Part shown: positions 20,571-29,979 of the stretch, in pieces | Layout of the letters: each line of letters starts with the position of its first letter | Position numbering within the stretch: position 1 is the stretch's first letter | From: Denitrificimonas caeni | Lineage (GTDB): Bacteria; Pseudomonadota; Gammaproteobacteria; Pseudomonadales; Pseudomonadaceae | Length of the DNA stretch: 64,000 nucleotides | Direction: 5' to 3' | Assembly (NCBI RefSeq): GCF_905120345.1 | Contig: NZ_CAJHOA010000006.1 | Coordinates: forward strand, 175,898 to 239,897 | The notes under the pieces: model-generated | What the model was told of the DNA's origin: nothing | Database searches by the model: none | What the model saw: the letters and a program-made list of their open reading frames with translations, nothing else | Program-made: the position numbers and the translations under genes

Positions 20571-20604
20571 AACGACCCACGGTTAAACCCATGGGTCGTT
20601 TTTA
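20571..20604. terminator. Bidirectional terminator between mscL and VWA gene
   Basis: ACGACCCA and TGGGTCGT form the stem around a 12-nt loop, followed by TTTTT. It lies between two convergent genes. Confidence 0.85.
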
Positions 20605-20605
20605 T

Positions 20606-22957
20606 TTAGTTATCTGTCACTGTAAAAGCCTGTTTCGCCAGTACGACTGCCTGACCTGAGCCGCGTAAAATATAGCGCACTTGATACTCACCGGCTTTAG
20701 ACGGGGCTTTCAGTTGATCAGGCTCGTCCTCTTCTGAGCTTCGTGTATAGAAGTAGGTCAGCTCACCACCAATGCGCTTATGGTCAGCAGGGACAATGTC
20801 CACATAGTCATCATGATTAGCAGGACCTGACCACTCAACCGGAATCATAGACTCAGCCTTGACGCTAGCAGGCACAGAGACACTGCCATCCGGTTTGCTA
20901 ACAGTAAACGCTTGTTTAGTCAGCACACTCGCAGCACCCGAGCCGCGCAAGATATAACGTACGTAATACTCACCCGCTTTGGCCGGTGCCTTCAGCTGAT
21001 CAGGCTCACCCTCTTCTGAGTCGCGTGTATAGAAAAATGTAACCTCACCACCAATGCGCTTATGGTCAACCGGGACAATGTCCACATAGTCATCATAGTT
21101 AGCTGGGCCTGACCACTCGACCTGCACGACAGAGCCTGCTGGCACACTCTCAGGTACGCTAACGCCACCCTCAGCGGCGACTACGGTAAAGGTCTGCTGA
21201 GTCAACACACTCGCAGCGCCGGCGCCGCGTAAGATATAGCGCACGCGGTACTCACCCGCTTTAGTCGGTGCTTTTAGCTGATCAGGCTCACCCTCTTCGG
21301 AGTTACGTGTATAGAAATAGGTCAGCTCACCACCAATGCGCTTATGGTCAACGGGGACAATATCCACATAATCATCATGGTTAGCAGGCCCGGTCCACTC
21401 CACTGCTATAACCGAACCCGCTACTACGCTCTCAGGTACGCTAACACTGCCATCAGCAGCGATGACGGTAAATGGCTGTTTCACTAGGACACGATCAGCA
21501 CCTGAGCCGCGTAAGATATAACGCACTTGGTACTCACCCGCTTTGGTCGGTGCTTGCAGTTCATGCGACTCGCCATCCTCTGAATCTTTTGTATAAAAGA
21601 GCGTCAGCTCACCACCAATACGTTTGTGCTCTGTGGGAACGATATCAACATAGTCACGCTCACCGGCCGGCCCAGTCCAAAAGATCGGTATAACAGCACC
21701 TGCTTCGATCTGTTCGGGCGCAGAAACTGAGGCTGTAGCTTCAGTCACTGTAATGGGGATGCTGTCTAGAACACGCTTTTGCTCCTCGCCGTTTAATACG
21801 TAACGAATGTTATAGACGCCAGGCTTAGTCGGTGCGCGCAGTTCAACCTCGGGCTCAGTCTTAGTATTGGTATACACATAGGTCAGCTCACCACTGGTTT
21901 TCTTAACTCCGTCTGCCACTAAGTCGACGTAGTCACGCTCATTGGCAGGTCCTTTCCATTGGATAGCAATCATGCCGCCTGCCTGCACAGTATCGGGCGC
22001 AACTAAGGCCACATCGCTGTCCGTTACTGCTACTGCAGCCTCGGCTAACACATGACGTTTATTATCACTGCCACGCCAGATATAGCGCACGGTATAGGTA
22101 CCCGGCTTGCCAGCTGCGCGCACAGTGAGTGGTGAACCGTCTTTGGTGTACGTGAAGGTCAGCTCATCGTAGGTTTTTTTATAATTCTGTGGGACGAGAT
22201 CAATATAGTCATTTTCCGCATTCGGCCCCGTCCATTTGACGTTAATGTCGCCGCCTATTGCAACACTCTCATCAGGATCTAATGTCGCTTCAGGTAACAG
22301 CAAAGGTTCAGGTTCTTTGGGTGTATCCTTTTTCGCAGGCTGCACCATCGTATTGAGCAGCGCATCGCGTAGCTCATCGGCATTCGCCGCAGACACATAG
22401 CGGCCGCCCGTGTTTTCTGCCAAGCAGGCCACTTGCTTACCTTCCGCATCTGTCAAATCAAAGCCAACCACATGCGCGGTAAAATCGATGCCGTTTTTAG
22501 CCAGCTCGGCCCCCACCGCGCAAGGATCCGCTTGGCAGTTCTCTAAACCATCAGTAATTAAGATCACAGTGGCTTTATCTTCGGTGTAACGCAGCTCTTC
22601 AGCGGCCTTCAGCACTGAAGCGGAGAGCGGCGTTTTACCCAAAAACTTCATCTTAGCTGCAGCTTGAGTAATCTCAGGCCCTGTTCCGGCTGCGGGTTTA
22701 ACTACAACTTCAATATCACTGCAACTGCCTCTTGTGCGATGACCATAGGCAATTAAGCCCAATTCCATATCGGCTGGCACACCCTCTAATACGGTGGCCA
22801 ATGCTTCACGGGCAATTTGTAATTTAGGTTTACCATTAATTTGCCCCCACATTGATCCAGAAGCATCCAGTACGATCATTGTTTGCTCGGCAGCTAGGCT
22901 TGCGCTAGCTGTTGCAGCCACTAATCCTGCCAGTAAAAACGAATAGAGCGGTTTCAT
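20606..22957 (-). CDS. Exported von Willebrand factor A protein with six tandem repeats
   Basis: The 783-residue protein has a signal peptide (residues 1-23) and a VWA domain at about 25-207. The domain carries a complete MIDAS motif, DASGSMW (D31, S33, S35), plus ITDGLENC. Six tandem repeats of about 92-95 residues follow. Each carries a W-(T/S/K)-GPA motif, DY(V/I)D(I/L)V, a F/Y-YT strand and (K/R)PG/AGEY-VRYI-RG, an immunoglobulin-like beta-sandwich pattern. Repeats 3-6 are very similar and repeats 1-2 divergent. It is last in a run of six envelope genes. The function is unknown; metal-dependent protein binding at the envelope is inferred from the VWA domain. Confidence 0.85.
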   Translation of the reverse strand: MKPLYSFLLAGLVAATASASLAAEQTMIVLDASGSMWGQINGKPKLQIAREALATVLEGVPADMELGLIAYGHRTRGSCSDIEVVVKPAAGTGPEITQAAAKMKFLGKTPLSASVLKAAEELRYTEDKATVILITDGLENCQADPCAVGAELAKNGIDFTAHVVGFDLTDAEGKQVACLAENTGGRYVSAANADELRDALLNTMVQPAKKDTPKEPEPLLLPEATLDPDESVAIGGDINVKWTGPNAENDYIDLVPQNYKKTYDELTFTYTKDGSPLTVRAAGKPGTYTVRYIWRGSDNKRHVLAEAAVAVTDSDVALVAPDTVQAGGMIAIQWKGPANERDYVDLVADGVKKTSGELTYVYTNTKTEPEVELRAPTKPGVYNIRYVLNGEEQKRVLDSIPITVTEATASVSAPEQIEAGAVIPIFWTGPAGERDYVDIVPTEHKRIGGELTLFYTKDSEDGESHELQAPTKAGEYQVRYILRGSGADRVLVKQPFTVIAADGSVSVPESVVAGSVIAVEWTGPANHDDYVDIVPVDHKRIGGELTYFYTRNSEEGEPDQLKAPTKAGEYRVRYILRGAGAASVLTQQTFTVVAAEGGVSVPESVPAGSVVQVEWSGPANYDDYVDIVPVDHKRIGGEVTFFYTRDSEEGEPDQLKAPAKAGEYYVRYILRGSGAASVLTKQAFTVSKPDGSVSVPASVKAESMIPVEWSGPANHDDYVDIVPADHKRIGGELTYFYTRSSEEDEPDQLKAPSKAGEYQVRYILRGSGQAVVLAKQAFTVTDN

Positions 22958-23002
22958 ATCGCCACCTCACTCAACAGTATGTGTCAGTTAATAGCCGACC
23001 AA

Positions 23003-23473
23003 TCAAAGACATAACGCTGCAGTCTCGCTTAACCCGCTGCGTATGCGCTGATCTAAAGCGTTAGTATCCACGGCAAACTTGTCAGCAAAACCACCGACAA
23101 TAGACTTATGCATGCGTAGCGACTGCGCGAACTTCAAACAACCTTGGGGAGTATTATCACGTTCAATTTTTGCATTATCATCTAGAGTGAAATACACATT
23201 GGCATAATTAACAAACGCATCGACATAACAGGCTTCATAGGCTTGTTGCGCTTGATTATTCTCATCCCTATTAGCCATGACCATCCCGACCGCGGTACCG
23301 ACCACTCGAGCACACTCATTAAGTGGCAGCTTGCCCTGATTGCTGACCGCCCAAGCGTCTTTAAAGTGTTCTTGATAAAGCTTGGATAATCCAGGCTGAC
23401 TAGCGCTATTGGACTCGCCACAGCCCGTGACTAGCAAGCTTACAAGTACGCTCAATAGGAGATTAATTTTCAT
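23003..23473 (-). CDS. Small lipoprotein of unknown function
   Basis: The start is ATG 23473, preceded by AAGGTGA, giving 156 residues. A lipoprotein signal, MKINLLLSVLVSLLVTGCGES, ends with the lipobox cysteine C18. The mature part is mostly helical in composition, with cysteines in NECARVV, YEACYVD, QGCLKF and the C-terminal ALCL, perhaps two disulfides. An upstream in-frame start would overlap the preceding gene and remove the signal from the N-terminus. It lies 45 nt before the VWA gene. I do not recognise the family. Confidence 0.75.
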   Translation of the reverse strand: MKINLLLSVLVSLLVTGCGESNSASQPGLSKLYQEHFKDAWAVSNQGKLPLNECARVVGTAVGMVMANRDENNQAQQAYEACYVDAFVNYANVYFTLDDNAKIERDNTPQGCLKFAQSLRMHKSIVGGFADKFAVDTNALDQRIRSGLSETAALCL

Positions 23474-23534
23474 CAGAGTCACCTTTATGTTTAAGGCGCC
23501 ATGCGTTTTCATGATAAAAAAACACAAAACGCAG

Positions 23535-24071
23535 CTATTTATAAAGCGGTGCAATCTCATCCATAAGGCCAGTGACTGCAGGTAAGTCAGGTTGTGCCTC
23601 TTGGATTTTTTTCACATTGCGTAAATAACCTTTTTTCATCCCCACTAACACGCCTTTTTTGTGCTGCTCGCTATAGTCTGGATTGTTATTGATCCGCTCT
23701 TCAGCTTCTTGGTAATTACGTTTGATAAACGCCACACTTGAGCCTTCTTTAGCAATAAAATAGGCATGCATGACGCGGTCACCCACATCGGCCCACTGCT
23801 CTAAATTACGAAAATGATATTTCTGTGCAATGCTGCTCAAACCTTGGTAATGCAGTGAGTCTTTAGCCAGCAACTCAACGCTTGAGACTAAGGGCCGGTG
23901 GCGATCGATGTCTTTTTGCTTAAGCGGATTCTTCTCCGCAAAAGTTTGTGCCTCAGCAAAAGAGGCAATGTAGTTTTCCACCTGTGCTCGACTCAGTGGC
24001 GTCGCTGCTACAGCTGCGGTCATCATTAACGCTGCTACAGCAAACACCAGTTTATTTAAAAATCTACGCAT
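23535..24071 (-). CDS. Exported protein of unknown function
   Basis: The 178-residue protein starts at ATG 24071 after CTGGAGA. A signal peptide runs from MRRFLNKLVFAVAALMM to about the AVAA site at residue 22. The mature region is charged and probably helical, with no Cys. No catalytic motif is recognised. It lies 55 nt downstream of the DUF2799 gene and 61 nt upstream of the lipoprotein gene, and is probably co-transcribed with both. Confidence 0.75.
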   Translation of the reverse strand: MRRFLNKLVFAVAALMMTAAVAATPLSRAQVENYIASFAEAQTFAEKNPLKQKDIDRHRPLVSSVELLAKDSLHYQGLSSIAQKYHFRNLEQWADVGDRVMHAYFIAKEGSSVAFIKRNYQEAEERINNNPDYSEQHKKGVLVGMKKGYLRNVKKIQEAQPDLPAVTGLMDEIAPLYK

Positions 24072-24126
24072 AATAATCTCCAGAGGCATAAGGTCTTTAG
24101 CGCTGTGATTAAGGCCATCTCACGAC

Positions 24127-24702
24127 TCAATAACGCAAGCGTCTTTCGAGGTAGCGCAGGTCTTCACGAGCGCGTTGTAGTTGCCGATCTACATCGCGTA
24201 ACTCCTGACGTAAATAGCTGCGCTGCTCTTTATTCTCTTCTTGCTTTAAGGCCTGCTCTAGTTGGTTGGTTTGCTTATTTAGTTTCTCTATATATTGCTC
24301 AGCATCATAAATTTGCTTGCCCCGCTCATAAAAAATCAAAAACCTGTGCTCTAAGTGAGCAGGGCAAGCGTTACGGTATTGCCGACCGAGAAGCCCTTCT
24401 TGAACGGCATTGTCTGACGTACAGTAATGTAGAATCCCTCGATCACGCCCTTGCAAGTAAAGCCTTTGATCAGGTCTAACACCTACTTTTGCGCAAGCCT
24501 GACGATGATCTTCGATGCGCGTTAATGGCTCACCATTGCGCCCATCACGAAAGCCCTGATCCAGCCAATTAGCAGTTAAGCACTCTTGTTCACTCATGCT
24601 CGCACAACTGCTCACCAGCACTGCTAATACGGCCAGACCGGCTATTCGAGTGTTCTTCCTAGCCAGCAAAAGCACAGATAAAACAAAATTGCTCATTGGC
24701 AT
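24127..24702 (-). CDS. DUF2799-type lipoprotein
   Basis: This 191-residue protein has a hydrophobic N-terminal segment ending in the lipobox VSSCASM. The mature start (EQECLTANWLDQGFRDGRNG) is the hallmark of DUF2799 proteins. The C-terminal half is a Gln/Glu/Arg-rich coiled coil (about 125-190). The ATG at 24702 follows GGTGA by 7 nt; an ATG two codons downstream is also possible. It is 7 nt downstream of the preceding gene. Function is unknown for the family. Confidence 0.8.
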   Translation of the reverse strand: MPMSNFVLSVLLLARKNTRIAGLAVLAVLVSSCASMSEQECLTANWLDQGFRDGRNGEPLTRIEDHRQACAKVGVRPDQRLYLQGRDRGILHYCTSDNAVQEGLLGRQYRNACPAHLEHRFLIFYERGKQIYDAEQYIEKLNKQTNQLEQALKQEENKEQRSYLRQELRDVDRQLQRAREDLRYLERRLRY

Positions 24703-24709
24703 AGTTGCA

Positions 24710-25654
24710 TCACCTTAAAATAACAACTTGTGTCAGTTCGCTTTGCATGTCGGCGACGTGCCAACGTTGCAACCAAATTTTAGCAATGGCGTCGTCTAAG
24801 ACCATCGTTTGCAAACCCGTACCGAGGGCCAAGCTGTCTTGTCCAATGACATTGCTGGAGATCACAAAAACAAACTGCGGATTATCCTTACTGTAGGGCA
24901 AAGGCTCATCAGAGCTGAATTCAGTCCAGAGCTCTTCAAGCACCCGAGCGGGTTGTGTCCCACCATAAGGATTTTCTGTACGGTATTGAGCAGGGGCGAC
25001 AGACTGCGGCGTCAAAACCTGAACCTGTCCTTGAGGTAGCTCTGGTGCCTCTAAAGCTAAACAGGATAGCGCAAAGCACATCGTTTTTTGTGCTGCCTCG
25101 TCAGTGATTTCTTTGCGCGCAGCGTAGAGTAGAGCAGCTTGCATGCCCATCACGGGTGCCATAACAAAGCGCCAACTGACATGTGGACCCACACCAAACT
25201 CATCTAGACGGGCCACGTTTTCCGCATCTAAATTCTGCAACAAATCATGATGCCGTGCTGGACCTAAGTTATACCGGCTGACCTCGATGTAATGGTGCTT
25301 TAACTCAGGTATCTCAGTATCAGTATTAATGCTGTAGTTGATCTGATAGCGAACATGCGGCAACTCAACTTCTTGCGCGTCGAGAATCAAAATGGCGCGA
25401 GTCAAGGCATCCAGATCAGCATCAATATGGGACGCCTGCGCAGTGTTTTCTGAAAATGTTGGAAAGGTTTTCTTAGAGTAATAGTGAGACCCCGTAAGCT
25501 CATCAACGGACTGCTCACTATAATTGTTACTCGCGACAAATAACTGAGCGGTTTTATCCATGCGCATTAAAGCGTTTTGGTAAACCTCATGCGCCTGTAC
25601 AGCTAAGGGCGATAGAAGACCAACAACAAGAATAAGGAAAACCTGTGCGTTCAT
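24710..25654 (-). CDS. Exported protein of unknown function (314 residues)
   Basis: A signal peptide (MNAQVFLILVVGLLSPLAVQA, cleavage near residue 21) precedes a soluble region of about 290 residues, presumably periplasmic. No known motif is recognised. Two cysteines near residues 195-200 (TMCFALSCLAL) could form a disulfide. The gene is 29 nt downstream of the membrane-protein gene and 7 nt upstream of the DUF2799 lipoprotein gene, so it belongs to the same transcript. Confidence 0.75.
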   Translation of the reverse strand: MNAQVFLILVVGLLSPLAVQAHEVYQNALMRMDKTAQLFVASNNYSEQSVDELTGSHYYSKKTFPTFSENTAQASHIDADLDALTRAILILDAQEVELPHVRYQINYSINTDTEIPELKHHYIEVSRYNLGPARHHDLLQNLDAENVARLDEFGVGPHVSWRFVMAPVMGMQAALLYAARKEITDEAAQKTMCFALSCLALEAPELPQGQVQVLTPQSVAPAQYRTENPYGGTQPARVLEELWTEFSSDEPLPYSKDNPQFVFVISSNVIGQDSLALGTGLQTMVLDDAIAKIWLQRWHVADMQSELTQVVILR

Positions 25655-25683
25655 ACTCTCGTCCTCTTAAACCGCGCGGCCAA

Positions 25684-26670
25684 TCACTCTGCCACTTCAG
25701 CTGTAGGTGTAGTGGTTTTGGCAGGTTGAACCCAAGTTTGCGCTTTACCTTTAAGCTCACCAAATTTATTCGACACTTTATCCAAACGCGCTTCCCACTC
25801 GGGACTTGGCGTCTGCTCGTTAATGACCTTAAAGTAAGCCTGCAATAAGCATGCGATAGCAAATGGCTCAATCACTGCAACCTTTACTGCCCAAGCAAAG
25901 AGCAAAGCAAAGACCATTCCGCCTGCTGACCAAGCACCGGGGATGATGTACACCAAGGCGGCGGCAGGCGCGAGCATAATAATGAAGACGCCGAATGATA
26001 AGCCGTAGGTGAAGAGTGTCAGCCACGCTGCATTTTTCAGCATTACCGTAGCATTTTGCCCATACAGCACTAGCGCTGAACGTGAAGCAAGCCAAGGATT
26101 GTCACTGTTGGTGCGAATAATATAAGCGAGGATGATCTCATCAATTAAGCCCACGGCAATGCGCAAGAAGGCTTTGACCACACCCATGAGTTGCTGCAGT
26201 CCAGGAATCGGTAAAAAGCTGGTAATGCCCTGCACTAAACCAGTGATGGCGGTAATTACACCTTTAATCAGCAAATCCATAGCGAAAAGCACATTGGTCT
26301 GTGCAAAATTCTGTTTAACGATTTGGCTGGCATATGAAATTTGCGAACGTCCCTCAGGCAGTTCCTCACCATCAATCAAGCGCACCAACACAGCAATATG
26401 ACCCGCTTTAACGGTATATAAAAGGTACTCGCGCGCAAAAAAAAGTACGGTTCCGACGATACCAAACCCAATAACACCGCCCCAAAGCGTTGTCGTTGTT
26501 TGAAAACTCTCGTCTCCAAAGCCGCCAATTCCGTAACCCACTCCAGCACCGACACCGGTCATTAAAATGTATGCCAGGGTAATGCCGAAATACACTGCAC
26601 AGCGCAGTAATATAAAAGGCAGAGTGCGAACGAGTAAATTAATCGACGTCCCTAAGCTGAAATCCCACAT
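25684..26670 (-). CDS. Polytopic inner-membrane protein of unknown function
   Basis: The 328-residue protein has about six hydrophobic segments: near 15-38, 60-80, 128-150, 155-180, 205-235 and 240-265. A glycine-rich stretch (TGVGAGVGYGIGGFGD) lies near 39-54 and the soluble tail is Pro/Thr/Glu-rich. The ribosome site AAGGGGG precedes the ATG. It is the first gene of the envelope cluster and probably its membrane anchor. No transporter signature is recognised. Confidence 0.78.
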   Translation of the reverse strand: MWDFSLGTSINLLVRTLPFILLRCAVYFGITLAYILMTGVGAGVGYGIGGFGDESFQTTTTLWGGVIGFGIVGTVLFFAREYLLYTVKAGHIAVLVRLIDGEELPEGRSQISYASQIVKQNFAQTNVLFAMDLLIKGVITAITGLVQGITSFLPIPGLQQLMGVVKAFLRIAVGLIDEIILAYIIRTNSDNPWLASRSALVLYGQNATVMLKNAAWLTLFTYGLSFGVFIIMLAPAAALVYIIPGAWSAGGMVFALLFAWAVKVAVIEPFAIACLLQAYFKVINEQTPSPEWEARLDKVSNKFGELKGKAQTWVQPAKTTTPTAEVAE

Positions 26671-26814
26671 GACGGCCCCCTTACTGCATCAGCATAAAGT
26701 GTTAGGGATACAGACTATCGGCTTTATCTGTTGCGGTAACCGTCTAAACGAACGGGCTGACTCAGCAGTCAACTTTCAACTTAAATTTGCCAAGCAGGTC
26801 GCATTATTCGCTTA

Positions 26815-27888
26815 TCAGTGCTGCATGACAGAAGGCGTGGTCGGCAGCGTTAACAGTAAAGCCACCAAGTCAGCCTGTCGATTGGTTTGGGTTTTTTGGA
26901 AAATATTGCGTTTATGAAAAGCCACTGTCGTCATCGAAATACTAAAAGTCTGGGCAATTTCTTCTGAGCGCATGCCTTGTGCAAACGCCCAAGCAACGCG
27001 GCTTTCCATCGGAGTGAGTTGAAATAGCGCTTCCAACGCCTTAAACGGAACCAATGCATTATTACCGCTATGACTGAAGAACAGTGCGACGACAGGTTCA
27101 TCGCTATAAGTCGATTCAGCCTTTAAGGCGCAGATCGTCAGTAAGACATCGCGCTGCCCTGTATGACAGGCGAGCGATAAAAAGTCGATATAATCATCAC
27201 CATTTTTACTCGCAATGATGGCTTGTCGAATAGCCGCATGCTGCCATATCGTTTGCTCATTACTGAGCTTAACCATTGCCGTAATGTCAGGGCACAGTGC
27301 TTTATTGATCACCGTTTTAGCTGTGTTATTCATCAATAAAGTTTGCGCATTAGCGTCGAGCAAAACAATACCTGAGTTAATAAAATCTAGGGTTTTTGAG
27401 ATACGCTGAAAAACTTTACTTACGCCATCGTCTGGCCCTGCTGCTGCATTAGTTATCGGCACGACTTGGGTTTGCAACTGACTGCGTAAACGCTGTACTT
27501 GTCGTAAACGCGCATCAATTGTCGCGAGCATCAGATCAAAATTTACGGGTTTGACTAAGTAATCATCTGCCCCTGCATGCTTACCACTGACGATCTGCCC
27601 AATCTGGTCTTGCGCACTCAGAAAAATAAAAGGGACATCAGCCAGCTCTGAATGCTGTACTCGAATATGTTGCAAAAGCTGATAGCCATCCATTCGCGGC
27701 ATCGCAATATCACATAAAATCAAACTGGGGCGTGTCTGCTGTAGAACAACAAGGGCCTCTTTACCGTCAGAGGCCTCGATCACCTGATAACCGGCATCGC
27801 GCATTTCTTCGACCAAGATCTCACGCAGGTCAACTTCATCCTCAACACAAAGAATGATGGTGTCAGCAGGGCTTAGTGAGTTTTCCAT
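26815..27888 (-). CDS. Response regulator with LuxR-type DNA-binding domain
   Basis: The 357-residue protein has a receiver domain at 10-125 (acidic pocket EDE 16-18, phospho-acceptor D60 in LILCDIAMPRMDG, K113 in VKPVN). A PAS-like middle (FINSGIVLLDANAQTLLMN) follows, then a C-terminal LuxR helix-turn-helix (LTPMESRVAWAFAQGMRSEE, then SMTTVAFHKRNIFQKT). The start is ATG 27888 with TAAGGC; an upstream in-frame start would overlap the kinase gene. It is 13 nt downstream of the kinase, its likely partner. The target is possibly the downstream envelope genes, which is inference. Confidence 0.9.
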   Translation of the reverse strand: MENSLSPADTIILCVEDEVDLREILVEEMRDAGYQVIEASDGKEALVVLQQTRPSLILCDIAMPRMDGYQLLQHIRVQHSELADVPFIFLSAQDQIGQIVSGKHAGADDYLVKPVNFDLMLATIDARLRQVQRLRSQLQTQVVPITNAAAGPDDGVSKVFQRISKTLDFINSGIVLLDANAQTLLMNNTAKTVINKALCPDITAMVKLSNEQTIWQHAAIRQAIIASKNGDDYIDFLSLACHTGQRDVLLTICALKAESTYSDEPVVALFFSHSGNNALVPFKALEALFQLTPMESRVAWAFAQGMRSEEIAQTFSISMTTVAFHKRNIFQKTQTNRQADLVALLLTLPTTPSVMQH

Positions 27889-27901
27889 ATGCCTTAATCT
27901 A

Positions 27902-29260
27902 CTATTTATTAAAGTGATGAGGTAAGCACAAGGTGAATATTGAACCGCTATTTTCATCCGAGCGCACCGTTACCTTACCTCTTTGTAACGCAGCAAGCTC
28001 TGCGGCAACGTACAGTCCGATACCCGTACCGGCCACATCAGCGACTGAACCTGCACGAAAGTAGCGCTGAAAGATATGAGGCAGATCAGCTTTCGAGATC
28101 CCTCGACCTTGATCTTGAACCTGACAGCAGACCCAGCGATCCTCCTGATAGATATACACTGCAATCGCTGTATCAGCCGATGAGTATTTATCAGCATTTG
28201 ATAAAAAATTCCCAATAATTTCACTGACCAACACTGGATCACACAGTGCTTGCAGGTCTTTGCCGCTCTGAGCGGAAAAGCTCACCTGACGATTGACACT
28301 TAAGAAAGCCTGCTCATCAATGACTTGCCGAACTAAATCAGCTAAAGAAAACCGCTGCAACTGCATATCGACCTGCTCGAGCAAACGATCCGCCTTTAAG
28401 ATACTTTCAATTAAATGCGTCAAGCGTTCAGTGGCTGCTTTTACTTTGACAGCTCGATCAACCACTTGCGCAGGCGTCATACGTTCAGCAGCACGAATTA
28501 AGCGCTGCATGCTTGCATCAATAATAGCTAAAGGAGTGCGAAACTGATGAGAGACCATTCCTCCAAAACTGCGGTAAAGCTCACTGACTTTACGCTCATG
28601 CTCTAACTGTTTTTGCAGCTCAAGCTGCTGCTGTTTAACCCGTTCATTTTCTCGGCTACGTTTAAGCGCAATCAACAACTGCCAAGAAATAAACAAACTA
28701 CAAAACAAAATCGCAATGATGATAACAATAATAGCCAACACAGCATTCCGATTCATATCAACACCGGCACCGAGTTCTTCCCACTGCGCCGTCATCGCCC
28801 GCCCTGATGCTTTTAGCATAAACGCGCTAAATTCATCCAAAGCGTGCTGTAAGTCTTTTAGTTGCGCTTGGTTTAAAGGGCTTGCGCCCAATAGCGGCTC
28901 AAGCTGTCGCAGCATTACAGACTGCGTATTCAGTTCGGCTAACAAACCGACCTCATCGAAAAATCTTGACTGCGGACCGTCATGCAGTAAATTTAAACGA
29001 CTTAACAGCATTTGATAGCGAAACAGCAAATCAACATTTGCATCAGGGTTAAGTGCTTTTTTCTGGATCACATCGCTTAAGCGCAAGCTTTCAAGGTGCG
29101 TATAGTAAACAACCCAAACCATATTAGCGTTAGAGTTATAACGCATTTCACGCTGAATAACAGACAATCGAAAGAGTGCCACCGCTAATAATGCCAGCAG
29201 CAATATAATAGTAATTAAAGGCAATATATAACGTATCAATAATTTTTTAGTACGCGTCAT
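27902..29260 (-). CDS. Membrane sensor histidine kinase
   Basis: The 452 residues comprise TM1 (about 8-30), a periplasmic helical sensor of about 140 residues, TM2 (about 171-194) and a coiled coil. The HisKA phospho-acceptor is in VSHQFRTPLAIIDAS, and the ATPase domain has N box FLSNADKYS, G1 DQGRGIS and G2 GTGIGLYVA. It is 12 nt downstream of the exported PF00174-like protein and 13 nt upstream of the response regulator. The three form a signalling unit. The signal is unknown; the periplasmic partner may take part in sensing. Confidence 0.93.
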   Translation of the reverse strand: MTRTKKLLIRYILPLITIILLLALLAVALFRLSVIQREMRYNSNANMVWVVYYTHLESLRLSDVIQKKALNPDANVDLLFRYQMLLSRLNLLHDGPQSRFFDEVGLLAELNTQSVMLRQLEPLLGASPLNQAQLKDLQHALDEFSAFMLKASGRAMTAQWEELGAGVDMNRNAVLAIIVIIIAILFCSLFISWQLLIALKRSRENERVKQQQLELQKQLEHERKVSELYRSFGGMVSHQFRTPLAIIDASMQRLIRAAERMTPAQVVDRAVKVKAATERLTHLIESILKADRLLEQVDMQLQRFSLADLVRQVIDEQAFLSVNRQVSFSAQSGKDLQALCDPVLVSEIIGNFLSNADKYSSADTAIAVYIYQEDRWVCCQVQDQGRGISKADLPHIFQRYFRAGSVADVAGTGIGLYVAAELAALQRGKVTVRSDENSGSIFTLCLPHHFNK

Positions 29261-29272
29261 AACTACCGAGCC

Positions 29273-29836
29273 TTAACGTATATTTAAGTGCTTTAGCTGC
29301 CATACCCAACGATAGTCATAACGAATATCTTGTAATTTCCTGCGACTATCACGGGGATAAACAATCCATAGCGGCCCCTTATCTATCGGCTTTAACAGTA
29401 CACCATCCATATGCGTGGCCAGCAGCACGTCATACTCATAAAAATCGGCTAAGGGTATTTCGACAAGGTAATCATTTAAGGCACTGGCGTCGACATGCAA
29501 CGCCTGATCAGAGAGGCCAAGCAGCTCAAAAAGATCACGCACTAGCACGCCGTCAAAACGTTTGACACCATCAGTTACCACAGTGGAGGTGTAAAGAGTC
29601 GAGGCTGGCAACGCCCGAATCATCGCCAGATCAAATTGAGCTTTTGTGTTGAGGTTGTGGTGACTGATCAGCCCATCTACCGTAAGAATGACCTTCCCTA
29701 CAGGCCTATCGAGTGATTTGGGCGTCGTACCTGTATTAACTAACGGAATGTTTTCGCCCGCCTGCGTCACACAGCAGAATAACATTGCCATAATTAGACT
29801 GACTGATTGAAAACCAAGGTATTTCGTCTTGACCAT
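29273..29836 (-). CDS. Exported protein resembling the oxidoreductase molybdopterin-binding domain
   Basis: The 187-residue protein has a signal peptide (cleavage near residue 26, CCVTQA). Its body resembles the molybdopterin-binding fold (PF00174 type), with FDGVLVRDLFELLGL and KGPLWIVYPRD followed by WVWQL near the C-terminus. Proteins of this kind next to histidine kinases usually lack the residues to hold a full cofactor and may serve as sensors. It is first in the kinase/regulator operon, with GAGAGCGAG before the ATG. The enzyme role is uncertain. Confidence 0.75.
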   Translation of the reverse strand: MVKTKYLGFQSVSLIMAMLFCCVTQAGENIPLVNTGTTPKSLDRPVGKVILTVDGLISHHNLNTKAQFDLAMIRALPASTLYTSTVVTDGVKRFDGVLVRDLFELLGLSDQALHVDASALNDYLVEIPLADFYEYDVLLATHMDGVLLKPIDKGPLWIVYPRDSRRKLQDIRYDYRWVWQLKHLNIR

Positions 29837-29979
29837 AGACTCGCTCTCAATATAGTCATTATTATTAGTTTTTAAGCAGCGCTTTTTATACCTAGACGAC
29901 GAGTATATCGTATTAAGTTTATATGTTTGAACAGCTTATATGATGTTCAAACACACAGCATGATCCAAACGACTGCAGG

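Noticed and set aside
20606..22290. Regularly spaced near-identical segments suggesting a CRISPR or repeat array
   Set aside because: The period of about 280 bp keeps one reading frame and encodes protein repeats; there are no short palindromic repeats with unique spacers.
29273..29836. Calling the exported PF00174-like protein a molybdoenzyme
   Set aside because: The protein is short and the cofactor-binding cysteine of sulfite-oxidase-type enzymes is not seen; a sensory role beside the kinase is equally possible.
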